A DNA stretch of 9,399 bases from Bacteriovoracaceae bacterium (GCA_947440875.1 CANETG010000089.1:1-9399), one strand, 5' to 3'. Shown: positions 1-7,085, counted from the first letter of the stretch. The notes: a model not told the origin generated them from the sequence alone. Program-made: numbers and translations.

Positions 1-79
1 ACTGAAAGTGGATGCGGTTTATTGCAACCGCGATTATGAGTCTTATGCAAAAGCGCGCGATCAGAAAGTAGAAAAGAGG
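1..79 (+). pseudogene. Truncated deoxyribodipyrimidine photolyase (remnant, runs off left edge)
   Basis: Frame 2 (codons from base 2) reads into a stretch containing CNRDYESYAKARD followed by QKVEK. This aligns without gaps to residues 90-114 of the intact photolyase in this window, which has CNRDYEPYAKSRD; 15 of 23 residues are identical from the Val at base 8. The motif lies in the N-terminal antenna (Rossmann-like) half of photolyases. Similarity stops at about base 79. The frame stays open to a stop at 434-436, but there it only shadows the minus-strand hydrolase gene. The FAD-binding half is absent, so no working photolyase can be made from this copy. The 5' part lies outside the window, so I cannot say whether it is complete or whether a short product is still translated. 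The break could reflect deletion, replacement by the hydrolase gene, or less likely an assembly join. Confidence 0.75.
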
Positions 80-96
80 ATCCGAAGGGTCTTCTT

Positions 97-120
97 TTCG
101 CATGCAGGAATGCATGCGAA
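97..120. repeat. Perfect 10-bp inverted repeat with GGAA loop
   Basis: TTCGCATGCA (97-106) and TGCATGCGAA (111-120) are exact reverse complements separated by GGAA. Read on the plus strand, the RNA would be a 10-bp stem with a GNRA-type tetraloop. It lies between the end of the photolyase remnant and the stop codon of the minus-strand hydrolase gene. Neither strand has a T-run after the stem, so a standard intrinsic terminator is not well supported, though the position downstream of the hydrolase would suit one. It may be a repeat-family element or a scar of the rearrangement. Confidence 0.7.
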
Positions 121-136
121 CAATGGGGTAGCCATC

Positions 137-985
137 CTACTTCAGCATCAACGTATCATTCAGTGTTTTCCAATACGTTTTTGTCCACGGAACCATGTCC
201 GGATAGAAGTACCACCAGAAATTCCCACCGACGAAATTCGGAGTATTGATTTTCATACTGTAGAACTCGCTGATGAGTGCATTCTTCTTGCTGTCCGTGG
301 TGGTCCCCACCTCACCGATCCCGAGGTTTTTCCCAGGAAAGACTATGCTCACACGATCAAAAACCGCCTGCCAGTCCGGCGTCGGTTGCCCACCATCATT
401 GCATTCGTAATAACTGATGAAGACGTAATCAACTAGGGACCGCAGCTCAGAGTCCACATACCGATCCATCCAGGCATTCATCTCGTTTCCAGACTTAGCG
501 TAACATTCATCGTTATAATACAGGGTGAGAGCCGTTTTCCCGCCTGCTGCACGAACGACTCTTCCGGCCCTTTTAATTTTCGCAACGACCGATGCGGGTG
601 TGCCGAGCCACTCACCATTGACTTCATTACCGATCTCCCAGATATCAACGTTGTTTTTCAGGAGATTCACATACTCTTTAGCGCGCTTCTCGTAGACGGC
701 GATCGAGATGTTCTTCACGAAATACGAGTCGAGGATTTCTCCCATAACATACGAGACTCCGTAAATGGAACTCACGGCCTTCTGATAGTACTTGGCCGGC
801 ATCCCCTCATCGAAAACAACCCGGGTGGTTGGCATCTTCGAGAAATTCTTCAACGAAGTGAGACTCGAGGAGAGATTGTTGATCCGGTCCAGAGTCACTC
901 CGTGAATAGGAGCAGGAACCGGTCTCGGTTGTGCCATCGAGACAAATGGAAGAGAAAAAAACAGAAGTCCGAAGATGTATTTCAT
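137..985 (-). CDS. Secreted glycoside hydrolase-like protein (clan GH-A fold, family unassigned)
   Basis: The protein is 282 aa. The start at 985 is preferred because it gives a clean Sec signal peptide (hydrophobic MKYIFGLLFFSLPFVSMA, likely cleaved before Gln19) and has an AAGGA-type ribosome-binding site 7 nt upstream. An in-frame ATG at 1033 would add 16 polar residues and would overlap a TATAAT box. The mature part looks like a TIM-barrel glycosidase. WEIGNE places Asn120-Glu121 where clan GH-A enzymes carry the Asn-Glu acid/base pair. Glu225 in LGIGEVG sits 104 residues later, where the nucleophile is expected. An aromatic run, NFWWYFYPD (255-263), resembles the late-strand Trp region of these barrels. 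The substrate cannot be read from the sequence; an exported beta-glycan or peptidoglycan-related target is possible. It stands alone on the minus strand between a broken and an intact photolyase gene. The fold assignment rests on motifs only. Confidence 0.65.
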   Translation of the reverse strand: MKYIFGLLFFSLPFVSMAQPRPVPAPIHGVTLDRINNLSSSLTSLKNFSKMPTTRVVFDEGMPAKYYQKAVSSIYGVSYVMGEILDSYFVKNISIAVYEKRAKEYVNLLKNNVDIWEIGNEVNGEWLGTPASVVAKIKRAGRVVRAAGGKTALTLYYNDECYAKSGNEMNAWMDRYVDSELRSLVDYVFISYYECNDGGQPTPDWQAVFDRVSIVFPGKNLGIGEVGTTTDSKKNALISEFYSMKINTPNFVGGNFWWYFYPDMVPWTKTYWKTLNDTLMLK

Positions 986-1022
986 GAACCCTTCCTTGGC
1001 AAATGTTATTCGGTGATCGCGG

Positions 1023-1053
1023 ATTATAGACATGGAGGGGGAAGAATCGTCAC
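1023..1053 (-). promoter_or_regulatory. Candidate sigma70-type promoter of the hydrolase gene
   Basis: On the minus strand there is a perfect TATAAT (1023-1028), preceded by GTGACG (1048-1053, 4 of 6 matches to TTGACA) with a rather long 19-nt spacer. Transcription would start near 1016, giving a leader of about 30 nt that contains the AAGGA ribosome-binding site. The placement also argues against translation from the ATG at 1033. Confidence 0.5.
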
Positions 1054-1410
1054 TAAAAGATTCACATTTAAGTCTGAGTTTAGAACGCGTGTCAGTCTTT
1101 CGGCGATGAAACCTACACGAGGCGATTCCCTGGTTTGGCTTTCTTACCTTCGTAAACTCTAGTCGATTTTTTTTCTTGAAGGCCCATGTTCAAAGCCTCG
1201 GATTGAATGTGCCCTTTTTAGTCGTCTTCCGTTCTCAAGGTAGTCGAAGACAAAGTCGATCGCGAGGATGCCCATAACGTTAAGAGACTGAGAATATATT
1301 GAACTCACTAAGTCGAAGATTTCGCCAAAGCAGGCGTCTTAATAAATAAAATTATTTCTATAGGAAGGTTAGACACGGTAAACTAAAGTTAAACAACACT
1401 TAGTCTCGTC
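1054..1410. other. Intergenic region without a supportable gene
   Basis: No ORF here has both a plausible start and protein-like content. The region contains a T8 run (1167-1174), a hairpin followed by five Ts (1181-1219, listed separately), a GTCTTC/GAAGAC inverted repeat around 1224-1252, and repeated AGTCGAAGA words near 1242 and 1312. It becomes AT-rich from about 1340 towards the phr promoter. I looked for more photolyase remnant and found none. Confidence 0.6.
1181..1219 (+). terminator. Hairpin plus T5, possible terminator of an unannotated plus-strand transcript
   Basis: CATGTTCAA (1185-1193) pairs with TTGAATGTG (1203-1211) over 9 bp including two G-T wobbles, around a 9-nt loop. 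GG at 1181-1182 can add two pairs with CC at 1212-1213 across a small bulge. TTTTT follows at 1215-1219. No plus-strand gene lies upstream except the photolyase remnant more than 1 kb away, so any terminated transcript would be a small RNA or readthrough. The stem is modest in strength. Confidence 0.35.
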
Positions 1411-1439
1411 GTGACACAACTCCTATCAAAAGCGATAAT
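1411..1439 (+). promoter_or_regulatory. phr promoter, predicted to give a leaderless mRNA
   Basis: GTGACA (1411-1416) and GATAAT (1434-1439) each match the sigma70 consensus at 5 of 6 positions and are separated by the ideal 17 nt. The -10 box ends 6 nt before the phr ATG at 1446, so the expected transcription start is at or next to the A of the start codon. No Shine-Dalgarno sequence precedes the ATG, which fits a leaderless message. Confidence 0.65.
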
Positions 1440-1445
1440 TTACCT

Positions 1446-2825
1446 ATGAAACAAAGCATTTGCTGGCTTAGACGAGATCTAAGACTTCACGATCATCACG
1501 CTCTTTCGATGGCGCTTCAAAACGGTCCAACAACTGTTGTGTTTGTTTTTGATACCCACATTCTTAATAAACTCACAAAGAAGTCGGACAGAAGAGTCAC
1601 ATTTATTCATCAGTCACTTACTGAGATTGAAAATGAGCTCGTAAAAAAAGGCTCTTCACTTGTTGTTCTCTATGGTGCGCCCGAAGTAGAAATTCCCAAG
1701 CTCGCAGAGAAACTAAACGTGACGGATATATTCTGCAATCGCGACTACGAGCCCTACGCTAAAAGTCGCGACAAAGAAGTGGAGAAAAAACTCGCCAGCA
1801 AAAAAATTAAATTTCATCAGTTTAAAGACAGCGTTTTTTTTGAGGGTCATGAAATTGTCAATGGCTCAGGTCTCCCCTATAAGGTTTTCACTCCGTACAA
1901 AAACAACTGGCTTCACCAGTTTGAGTCCAGCAATAAAAATATTCCTGATTACGAATGCCCGTTAAAAAATATTCGGAAATTTGAAAATCCGGACAGTATC
2001 GTAAACAAAGACTGGTACAAAATAATTGGATTCCAAGAAATCGAATCCATCCTACCGGGCGGGACGAAAGAAGCGCTGAAGAGAATGAAACGCTTCGACG
2101 GAGTCATGGCCGATTACAAAGAGGCCAGAAATTTTCCGGCCGTTGACGGCACATCTTCCATTTCGGTTTACATCCGATTCGGAAACGTTTCCGTTCGAGA
2201 TCTCATTAGATCTGCGGCCCCAAAAAAATCTGAGGGTGCTGCGACTTGGTTATCGGAAGTGATTTGGCGCGACTTTTATCAAATGATTCTCGATCAGTTT
2301 CCCCACGTCGCTGAGGGCTCATTTAAAAAAGAGTACGATAATATTAAATGGCAGGGTTCAGACTCCCATTTTCAAAAATGGTGCGAAGGTCAGACTGGAG
2401 TTCCTATCGTTGATGCAGCGATGAGATGCCTTAACGAAACGGGGACCATGCATAACCGTCTCCGAATGATTGTTGCGTCCTTTTTGATCAAGATTCTTTT
2501 AGTGAATTGGAAAGAGGGTGAGAGATACTTCGCCGAAAAACTTCTCGACTTTGATCTCGCCAGTAATAATGGTGGATGGCAATGGTCATCGAGCTCGGGT
2601 TGCGATGCTCAACCCTACTTCCGGATATTTAATCCCTATACCCAGAGTGAGAAATTCGATGCAAAAGGTGAATTCATCCGTCTCTGGTGCCCAGAGCTAA
2701 AGTCTCTTTCGAATAAAGAAATTCATCGCCCTGAAAATGTTCCAGGATATCCTTCCGCGATTGTGAATTACGAACTGAATCGCTTAAAGGCCCTGAAGAT
2801 GTATGAGGCCGTCAAAAAGGCGTAA
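1446..2825 (+). CDS. phr: Deoxyribodipyrimidine photolyase (CPD, class I type)
   Basis: The 459-aa product is full length for a class I CPD photolyase, which uses blue-light-excited reduced FAD to split cyclobutane pyrimidine dimers in DNA. The N-terminal antenna domain opens with CWLRRDLRLHD, fixing the start. The FAD domain shows GTSSISVYIRFG (235-246) and the substrate residues Glu271 and Trp274 in SEVIWRDFY. It also has MHNRLRM (335-341), and NNGGWQW (374-380) followed by PYFRIFNP. The electron-transfer Trp triad appears intact as W312, W355 and W378, counterparts of E. coli W306, W359 and W382; N374 matches the flavin-contacting Asn378. One oddity is Thr334, where E. coli Phr has Trp338 and many relatives have an aromatic residue. 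The gene is monocistronic in appearance, with a predicted leaderless start. A cryptochrome role is possible but less likely given the retained substrate residues. Confidence 0.95.
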   Translation: MKQSICWLRRDLRLHDHHALSMALQNGPTTVVFVFDTHILNKLTKKSDRRVTFIHQSLTEIENELVKKGSSLVVLYGAPEVEIPKLAEKLNVTDIFCNRDYEPYAKSRDKEVEKKLASKKIKFHQFKDSVFFEGHEIVNGSGLPYKVFTPYKNNWLHQFESSNKNIPDYECPLKNIRKFENPDSIVNKDWYKIIGFQEIESILPGGTKEALKRMKRFDGVMADYKEARNFPAVDGTSSISVYIRFGNVSVRDLIRSAAPKKSEGAATWLSEVIWRDFYQMILDQFPHVAEGSFKKEYDNIKWQGSDSHFQKWCEGQTGVPIVDAAMRCLNETGTMHNRLRMIVASFLIKILLVNWKEGERYFAEKLLDFDLASNNGGWQWSSSSGCDAQPYFRIFNPYTQSEKFDAKGEFIRLWCPELKSLSNKEIHRPENVPGYPSAIVNYELNRLKALKMYEAVKKA

Positions 2826-2938
2826 ATAGCTATGCGTCAACCTGTCAAACTTTCTTATTATATGACTGACAAGTTGTGCAAATTTGGTAGTCTGAGGGCA
2901 TTCATTTTCCAGTTTTTTTTCAACTATTTTAATCCTTT
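2826..2938. other. phr-sdhC intergenic region; sdh promoter presumed here but not clear
   Basis: No convincing phr terminator is visible. The best promoter guess for sdh is CTGACA (2866-2871), a 16-nt spacer, then TAGTCT (2888-2893) with an upstream TG forming a weak extended -10. The -35 matches at 5 of 6 positions but the -10 at only 3 of 6. TGTCA (2843-2847) and TGACA (2867-2871) make a short inverted repeat around this site that could be an operator, but it is too short to weigh heavily. Confidence 0.3.
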
Positions 2939-2953
2939 AAGGGAGATCTTCGT

Positions 2954-3637
2954 ATGATGGCGGCAGCTGTTAATCATTACTTCGGTTCTTCCATTGGAAG
3001 AAAACAAATGGTCGCCGTAACAGGGCTCCTTTTGTGTGGATTTCTTGTGGGTCACCTCGCTGGAAATTTTCTTCTCTTGGTTGGTTCGGATGCTTTCAAT
3101 CTTTACGCTCATAAATTGTTTTCACTCGGGCCCCTCCTCTATGTGATCGAGGCAGGACTCCTGGGCATTTTTCTTCTCCACTTGGGGCTCGCGATCAAAT
3201 TGAATATTGAAAACATTAAGGCGCGTGGGGGTGCCAAGCGGTACGTGGTGAAAAAAAATACCGGCCGCGGATCAACCTTCATGTCAGATACGATGCCGTG
3301 GACGGGTTTGATTCTTTTGGTGTTCGTGATTCTTCACCTCAAAAATTTAAAATTCGGAACATATTATACGACCATCGTTGATGGTGTAGAAATGCGGGAC
3401 ATCTACAAAACGACGATGGAAAACTTCCAGGATCTTAGTACGGTTGTTTTGTATGTCATTGCGATGTCGGCAGCAGCTCTTCACACTGCTCACGGATTTG
3501 CTTCCTCATTTCAGTCGATGGGCTGGAACCACGGAAAATATTTTAAAAATGTAAAACGTATTGGTTATCTCTACGCTGTTGCTGTAGGAGGAGGGTTCTC
3601 TACCCTCGCTATCTACTGCTTCCTGAAGGGAGTTTAA
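2954..3637 (+). CDS. sdhC: Succinate dehydrogenase cytochrome b558 membrane subunit
   Basis: The 227-aa integral membrane protein anchors SdhA-SdhB, binds two hemes b and passes electrons to or from quinone. It fits the single-anchor b558 family, in which no SdhD exists. Five hydrophobic segments are visible at about 18-42, 60-83, 114-130, 160-183 and 203-224. Histidines inside or at the edge of the first four (H34, H76, H128 and H177 or H180) fit the four axial ligands of a di-heme anchor. GRKQMVAVTGLLL near the N terminus and ALHTAHGF in helix IV are characteristic. The start has AAGGGAG (2939-2945) 8 nt upstream; a second ATG follows immediately, so either Met could be used. It is the first gene of the sdhCAB operon, and its last codons contain the sdhA ribosome-binding site. 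Confidence 0.93.
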   Translation: MMAAAVNHYFGSSIGRKQMVAVTGLLLCGFLVGHLAGNFLLLVGSDAFNLYAHKLFSLGPLLYVIEAGLLGIFLLHLGLAIKLNIENIKARGGAKRYVVKKNTGRGSTFMSDTMPWTGLILLVFVILHLKNLKFGTYYTTIVDGVEMRDIYKTTMENFQDLSTVVLYVIAMSAAALHTAHGFASSFQSMGWNHGKYFKNVKRIGYLYAVAVGGGFSTLAIYCFLKGV

Positions 3638-3638
3638 T

Positions 3639-5558
3639 ATGACTATTAATCTAGATTCAAAAGTTCCTGCCGGACCGATTGAAGGAAAATGGGATAAGCA
3701 TAAGTTTGAGATGAAGGTCATCAATCCTTCGAATAAAAGAAAGTACACTGTTATCGTCGTTGGAACGGGTCTTGCGGGTGGATCTGCAGCTGCCAGTCTA
3801 GCTGAGCTCGGATACAACGTTCTGTCTTTTTGTATCCAGGATTCACCTCGCCGCGCTCACTCGATCGCCGCCCAGGGTGGGATCAACGGAGCAAAAAATT
3901 ATCCCAACGATGGTGACTCCGTGAAGAGACTCTTCTACGACACCATCAAAGGCGGAGATTATCGTTCGCGTGAGGCAAACGTTTATCGTCTCGCTCAAGT
4001 TTCCAACAACATCATCGACCAAATGGTTTCTCAAGGTGTTCCTTTCGCGCGCGAGTACGGCGGATACCTCGATAACCGCTCCTTCGGTGGATCACAAGTC
4101 TCACGGACATTTTACGCCCGCGGACAAACAGGTCAGCAGCTTCTCCTCGGTGCCTACTCCGGAATGATGAAGATGGTTTCGAAAGGAAAAATCACAATGT
4201 TCAATCGTCGTGAGATGATGGACCTGGTGATAGTGAACGGAAAAGCGCGCGGAATTATTGTTAAGAACCTCATCACTGGTGAGCTCGAAAGATACGCGGC
4301 CGATGCAGTCATTCTCGCGACCGGTGGATACGGAAACGTATTCTTTCTTTCAACGAACGCCAAGCACTCGAACGCATCGGCTTCGTGGAGATGTTATAAA
4401 AAAGGTGCTGCGTTTGCGAATCCGTGTTTCACGCAGATTCACCCAACTTGTATTCCCGTTCACGGTGACTATCAATCAAAACTGACCCTCATGTCTGAGT
4501 CCTTACGTAACGATGGTCGCGTTTGGGTATCGAAGAAAAAAAACGACAACAGAAAGCCGGAAGAAATTCCGGAAGAAGAGCGCGATTACTATCTCGAGCG
4601 CATTTACCCATCGTTTGGGAACCTCGCTCCCCGAGATGTTTCCTCTCGCCAGGCGAAGTTCCGTTGTGATGACGGTCATGGTGTGGGGCCCACGAAACAA
4701 GCGGTTTACTTAGATTTCCGCGACGCCATTCAGCGCGATGGCCGCGAAGTCATTGCCGGTAAATACGGAAATCTTTTTGAAATGTACGAAAGAATCGTGG
4801 GAGATAATCCTTACAAAACTCCAATGATGATTTATCCGGCTGTTCACTACACGATGGGTGGCCTCTGGGTGGATTACAATCTTCAATCAACTATTCCAGG
4901 ACTCCACGTTCTCGGTGAAGCGAACTTCTCTGATCACGGGGCCAACCGCCTTGGGGCTTCGGCACTGATGCAAGGTCTTGCTGATGGATATTTTGTCATT
5001 CCGTACACGATCGGAAATTACCTCGCTTCAACGCCACTTGAGAAAGTGACCGTTGAGGACAATGCCTTCAAAGATGCTGAGCAAGCGGTTCGTCTCCAGA
5101 CGGACAAAATCCTTAAAGTCAAAGGTAAGCGCACGGCAGATGAATTCCATAAAGCTCTCGGTCACTTCATGTGGGATTACGTCGGCATGAGCCGCAACGA
5201 ACCAGGGCTTAAGAAAGCGATCGACGGAATCAGAAAACTCCGTGAAGAATTCTGGACGGATATTAATGTTCCAGGAGATACGACGAATATGAACCTCGAG
5301 CTCCATAAAGCTCAGAGAGTTGCTGACTTCTTAGAACTCGGCGAGCTCATGGCCCTCGATGCTCTGGAAAGAAAAGAGTCTTGCGGCGGACACTTCCGCG
5401 AAGAATACCAAACTGAAGATAACGAAGCCAAACGAGATGATGAGCAGTACGCTCACGCGGCGGTGTGGGAATTCACCGGTACGAACTCAAGCCCGATCCG
5501 TCACAAGGAAGAGCTGGTGTATGAGAATCTTAAACTCGCTACTCGTTCGTATAAGTAA
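3639..5558 (+). CDS. sdhA: Succinate dehydrogenase flavoprotein subunit
   Basis: The 639-aa catalytic subunit oxidises succinate to fumarate (or the reverse) on covalently bound FAD. The dinucleotide fold is seen as VVGTGLAGGSAAA (40-52, GxGxxG). RRAHSIAAQGG (71-81) carries His74, the expected histidyl-FAD attachment site. Substrate and catalytic residues appear as His268 in QIHPT, Arg332 in APRDVSSRQ, His403 in HYTMGG and Arg437 in HGANRLGAS. A capping-domain insertion rich in charged residues lies at about 297-326. The C-terminal ESCGGHFREE (580-589) is the form seen in SdhA proteins that pair with b558 anchors. The start follows sdhC by 1 nt, with AAGGGAG (3626-3632) 6 nt before the ATG. 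The TAA stop overlaps the sdhB ribosome-binding site, indicating translational coupling. All key residues look intact. Fumarate reductase activity cannot be excluded from sequence alone. Confidence 0.97.
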   Translation: MTINLDSKVPAGPIEGKWDKHKFEMKVINPSNKRKYTVIVVGTGLAGGSAAASLAELGYNVLSFCIQDSPRRAHSIAAQGGINGAKNYPNDGDSVKRLFYDTIKGGDYRSREANVYRLAQVSNNIIDQMVSQGVPFAREYGGYLDNRSFGGSQVSRTFYARGQTGQQLLLGAYSGMMKMVSKGKITMFNRREMMDLVIVNGKARGIIVKNLITGELERYAADAVILATGGYGNVFFLSTNAKHSNASASWRCYKKGAAFANPCFTQIHPTCIPVHGDYQSKLTLMSESLRNDGRVWVSKKKNDNRKPEEIPEEERDYYLERIYPSFGNLAPRDVSSRQAKFRCDDGHGVGPTKQAVYLDFRDAIQRDGREVIAGKYGNLFEMYERIVGDNPYKTPMMIYPAVHYTMGGLWVDYNLQSTIPGLHVLGEANFSDHGANRLGASALMQGLADGYFVIPYTIGNYLASTPLEKVTVEDNAFKDAEQAVRLQTDKILKVKGKRTADEFHKALGHFMWDYVGMSRNEPGLKKAIDGIRKLREEFWTDINVPGDTTNMNLELHKAQRVADFLELGELMALDALERKESCGGHFREEYQTEDNEAKRDDEQYAHAAVWEFTGTNSSPIRHKEELVYENLKLATRSYK

Positions 5559-5570
5559 GGAGAGAAATTT

Positions 5571-6362
5571 ATGTCATCAAATAATGATATGACACTGAAT
5601 CTTAAAATCTGGCGCCAACCCAACGGTGCGGCCGAAGGTAAACTTGTTGATTACCGGGCGGAGCATGTCTCGCCAGATATGTCCTTCCTCGAAATGATTG
5701 ACGTCTTAAACGATCAGCTCGTGAAGAAAGGTGAAGACCCGATTGCCTTCGATCACGATTGCCGCGAAGGAATTTGCGGGATGTGCTCGATGATGATTAA
5801 CGGGAAAGCGCACGGTGGTTATAAAAACACCACGACCTGCCAAGTGCACATGAGACTTTATAAAGACGGCGATACGATTATCATCGAGCCATTCCGCGCG
5901 AAGGCTTTCCCCCTCGTGAAAGATCTCGTCGTTGACCGGAAAGGAATTGATAAGGTCATGATGGCGGGTGGATTTATTACCGCCAACACTGGGAACGCTC
6001 AAGACGGAAACGCAATCCTGATTCCAAAACCTGTTGCAGATGAAGCCATGGACGCAGCCGCTTGTATCGGCTGCGGTGCTTGTGTCGCTTCTTGTCCGAA
6101 TGGTTCCGGAATGCTTTTCATGGGAGCGAAAATCTCTCAATTGGCACTCCTTCCTCAAGGTCAGCCAGAGTCTCCACGCCGATCCCTCAACATGGTTCAT
6201 ACTCACGATGTGAATGGTTTTGGGAACTGTACGAACCACGCGGAATGCGAAGCTACTTGTCCGAAAGGAATTTCCATCGAGCACATCGCTCGCATGAACC
6301 GCGAGTATCTCAAAGCTGCTTTCACTTATTACGAAAAATCTCGCTCCGAGGGTGGGGCATAA
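5571..6362 (+). CDS. sdhB: Succinate dehydrogenase iron-sulfur subunit
   Basis: The 263-aa electron-transfer subunit links the flavin in SdhA to the hemes in SdhC. The [2Fe-2S] ligands are C64, C69, C72 and C90 (CREGICGMC plus TTTC). The C-terminal ferredoxin-like domain has CIGCGACVASCP (165-176), with C165, C168 and C171 plus C230 forming the [4Fe-4S] site. C175, C220 and C226 fit the [3Fe-4S] site. All expected cysteines are present. AAGGAGAG (5557-5564) lies 6 nt before the ATG and overlaps the sdhA stop. This is the last gene of the operon, followed after 9 nt by a strong terminator. A 224-codon open frame on the opposite strand (5706-6380) is a composition artefact of this conserved gene. 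Confidence 0.97.
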   Translation: MSSNNDMTLNLKIWRQPNGAAEGKLVDYRAEHVSPDMSFLEMIDVLNDQLVKKGEDPIAFDHDCREGICGMCSMMINGKAHGGYKNTTTCQVHMRLYKDGDTIIIEPFRAKAFPLVKDLVVDRKGIDKVMMAGGFITANTGNAQDGNAILIPKPVADEAMDAAACIGCGACVASCPNGSGMLFMGAKISQLALLPQGQPESPRRSLNMVHTHDVNGFGNCTNHAECEATCPKGISIEHIARMNREYLKAAFTYYEKSRSEGGA

Positions 6363-6371
6363 CGGTTTAAT

Positions 6372-6400
6372 GGGGCCCACTTAGTGGGCCCTGTTTGTTT
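6372..6400 (+). terminator. Intrinsic terminator of the sdhCAB operon
   Basis: GGGCCCAC (6373-6380) pairs perfectly with GTGGGCCC (6384-6391) around a TTA loop, extended by a G-T pair, and is followed by the T-rich tail TGTTTGTTT. It begins about 10 nt after the sdhB stop and ends 6 nt before the next start codon. Confidence 0.88.
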
Positions 6401-6405
6401 CCATC

Positions 6406-7056
6406 ATGATTCATTCAATACTCCAAAACATCGCATGGGTTTTCATCAAGGCCCTTGTATCCACCTACCGCTTCGAGCGCGAGGACCAAGAGCAATTAGA
6501 AAAGGCCCTCACTCATCATCCTAAGCGCGCCGTCGTCATCGGCTGCTGGCATGAACAGATGATTGCCTTCCTTTCTATTCACTCCGGCTCCTTCCCCTAC
6601 ATGGCGATGGCCTCAAGAAGTAAAGACGGGGAATACGCTGCTTTTATTTGCCGAAAATTGGGATTCATTCCCGTACGCGGCTCCTCTCGGAAAAGGGGAA
6701 AAGAAAAAGGCGGCAAAGAAGCCATTGAAACCTACATCAGCAATATGAATGAAGGCGGACGAGGGGGCATCACTCTCGATGGCCCGAAGGGTCCTCGCCA
6801 TACTTGTAAGCCCGGCATCGTTATCATCGCTCAGCAGACCGGGGCGATGATTCTTCCCGGTGGGGCCTACGCTCAAAAGTATTGGGAATTCAATTCTTGG
6901 GATAAGTTTAAACTTCCGAAACCCTTTTCACGGATCAAGCTTCGTTACGGTGAACCCTTCGCGGTTCCCGCTGACATTTCACAGACTCAAATCATTGAGG
7001 CCTGTCGTTTGATGGAAGAGCGGATAAAAAAATTAGAGGACACACTGGTCTGGTGA
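6406..7056 (+). CDS. DUF374-family lysophospholipid acyltransferase-like protein
   Basis: The 216-aa protein resembles the DUF374 branch of the LPLAT superfamily, whose members transfer or are thought to transfer acyl chains onto lipids at the inner membrane. Visible motifs are CWHEQM (47-52, the catalytic-His region), SRSKDGE (70-76), PVRGSSRKRG (89-98) and TLDGPKGPRH (123-132), a hallmark of this branch. A hydrophobic N-terminal segment (about 5-19) could associate with the membrane. The lipid substrate is unknown; lipid A or phospholipid modification is a reasonable inference for the family. The ATG at 6406 has no Shine-Dalgarno sequence and lies only 6 nt after the sdh terminator. The frame has a stop inside that terminator and no better start. 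Expression may depend on readthrough of the terminator or on a very close, poorly matched promoter. Confidence 0.85.
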   Translation: MIHSILQNIAWVFIKALVSTYRFEREDQEQLEKALTHHPKRAVVIGCWHEQMIAFLSIHSGSFPYMAMASRSKDGEYAAFICRKLGFIPVRGSSRKRGKEKGGKEAIETYISNMNEGGRGGITLDGPKGPRHTCKPGIVIIAQQTGAMILPGGAYAQKYWEFNSWDKFKLPKPFSRIKLRYGEPFAVPADISQTQIIEACRLMEERIKKLEDTLVW

Positions 7057-7085
7057 ACGTCGACTTCGTCGCTTCCTGACCATAT

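Noticed and set aside
8..436. Open frame of 142 codons on the plus strand read as one protein
   Set aside because: Only the first 25 or so residues resemble photolyase; the rest is antisense to the minus-strand hydrolase gene, which has a signal peptide and catalytic motifs. Treated as a remnant plus shadow.
986..1033. Upstream ATG (1033) as the hydrolase start
   Set aside because: It would put polar residues ahead of the signal peptide, overlap a TATAAT box and ignore the good ribosome-binding site before 985.
1107..1162. Short plus-strand ORF of 18 codons
   Set aside because: No ribosome-binding site and no distinctive composition; likely chance.
1224..1252. GTCTTC/GAAGAC inverted repeat and repeated AGTCGAAGA words
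   Set aside because: Six-bp arms with a 16-nt gap and two 9-bp words 70 bp apart are too weak to name as an element.
1340..1356. AT-rich palindrome-like stretch (AAATAA/TTATTT)
   Set aside because: A 2-nt loop and pure AT content are expected by chance in an AT-rich promoter region.
5706..6380. 224-codon ORF antisense to sdhB
   Set aside because: sdhB has every Fe-S ligand and the correct operon position; the antisense frame has no recognisable content and runs through the terminator.
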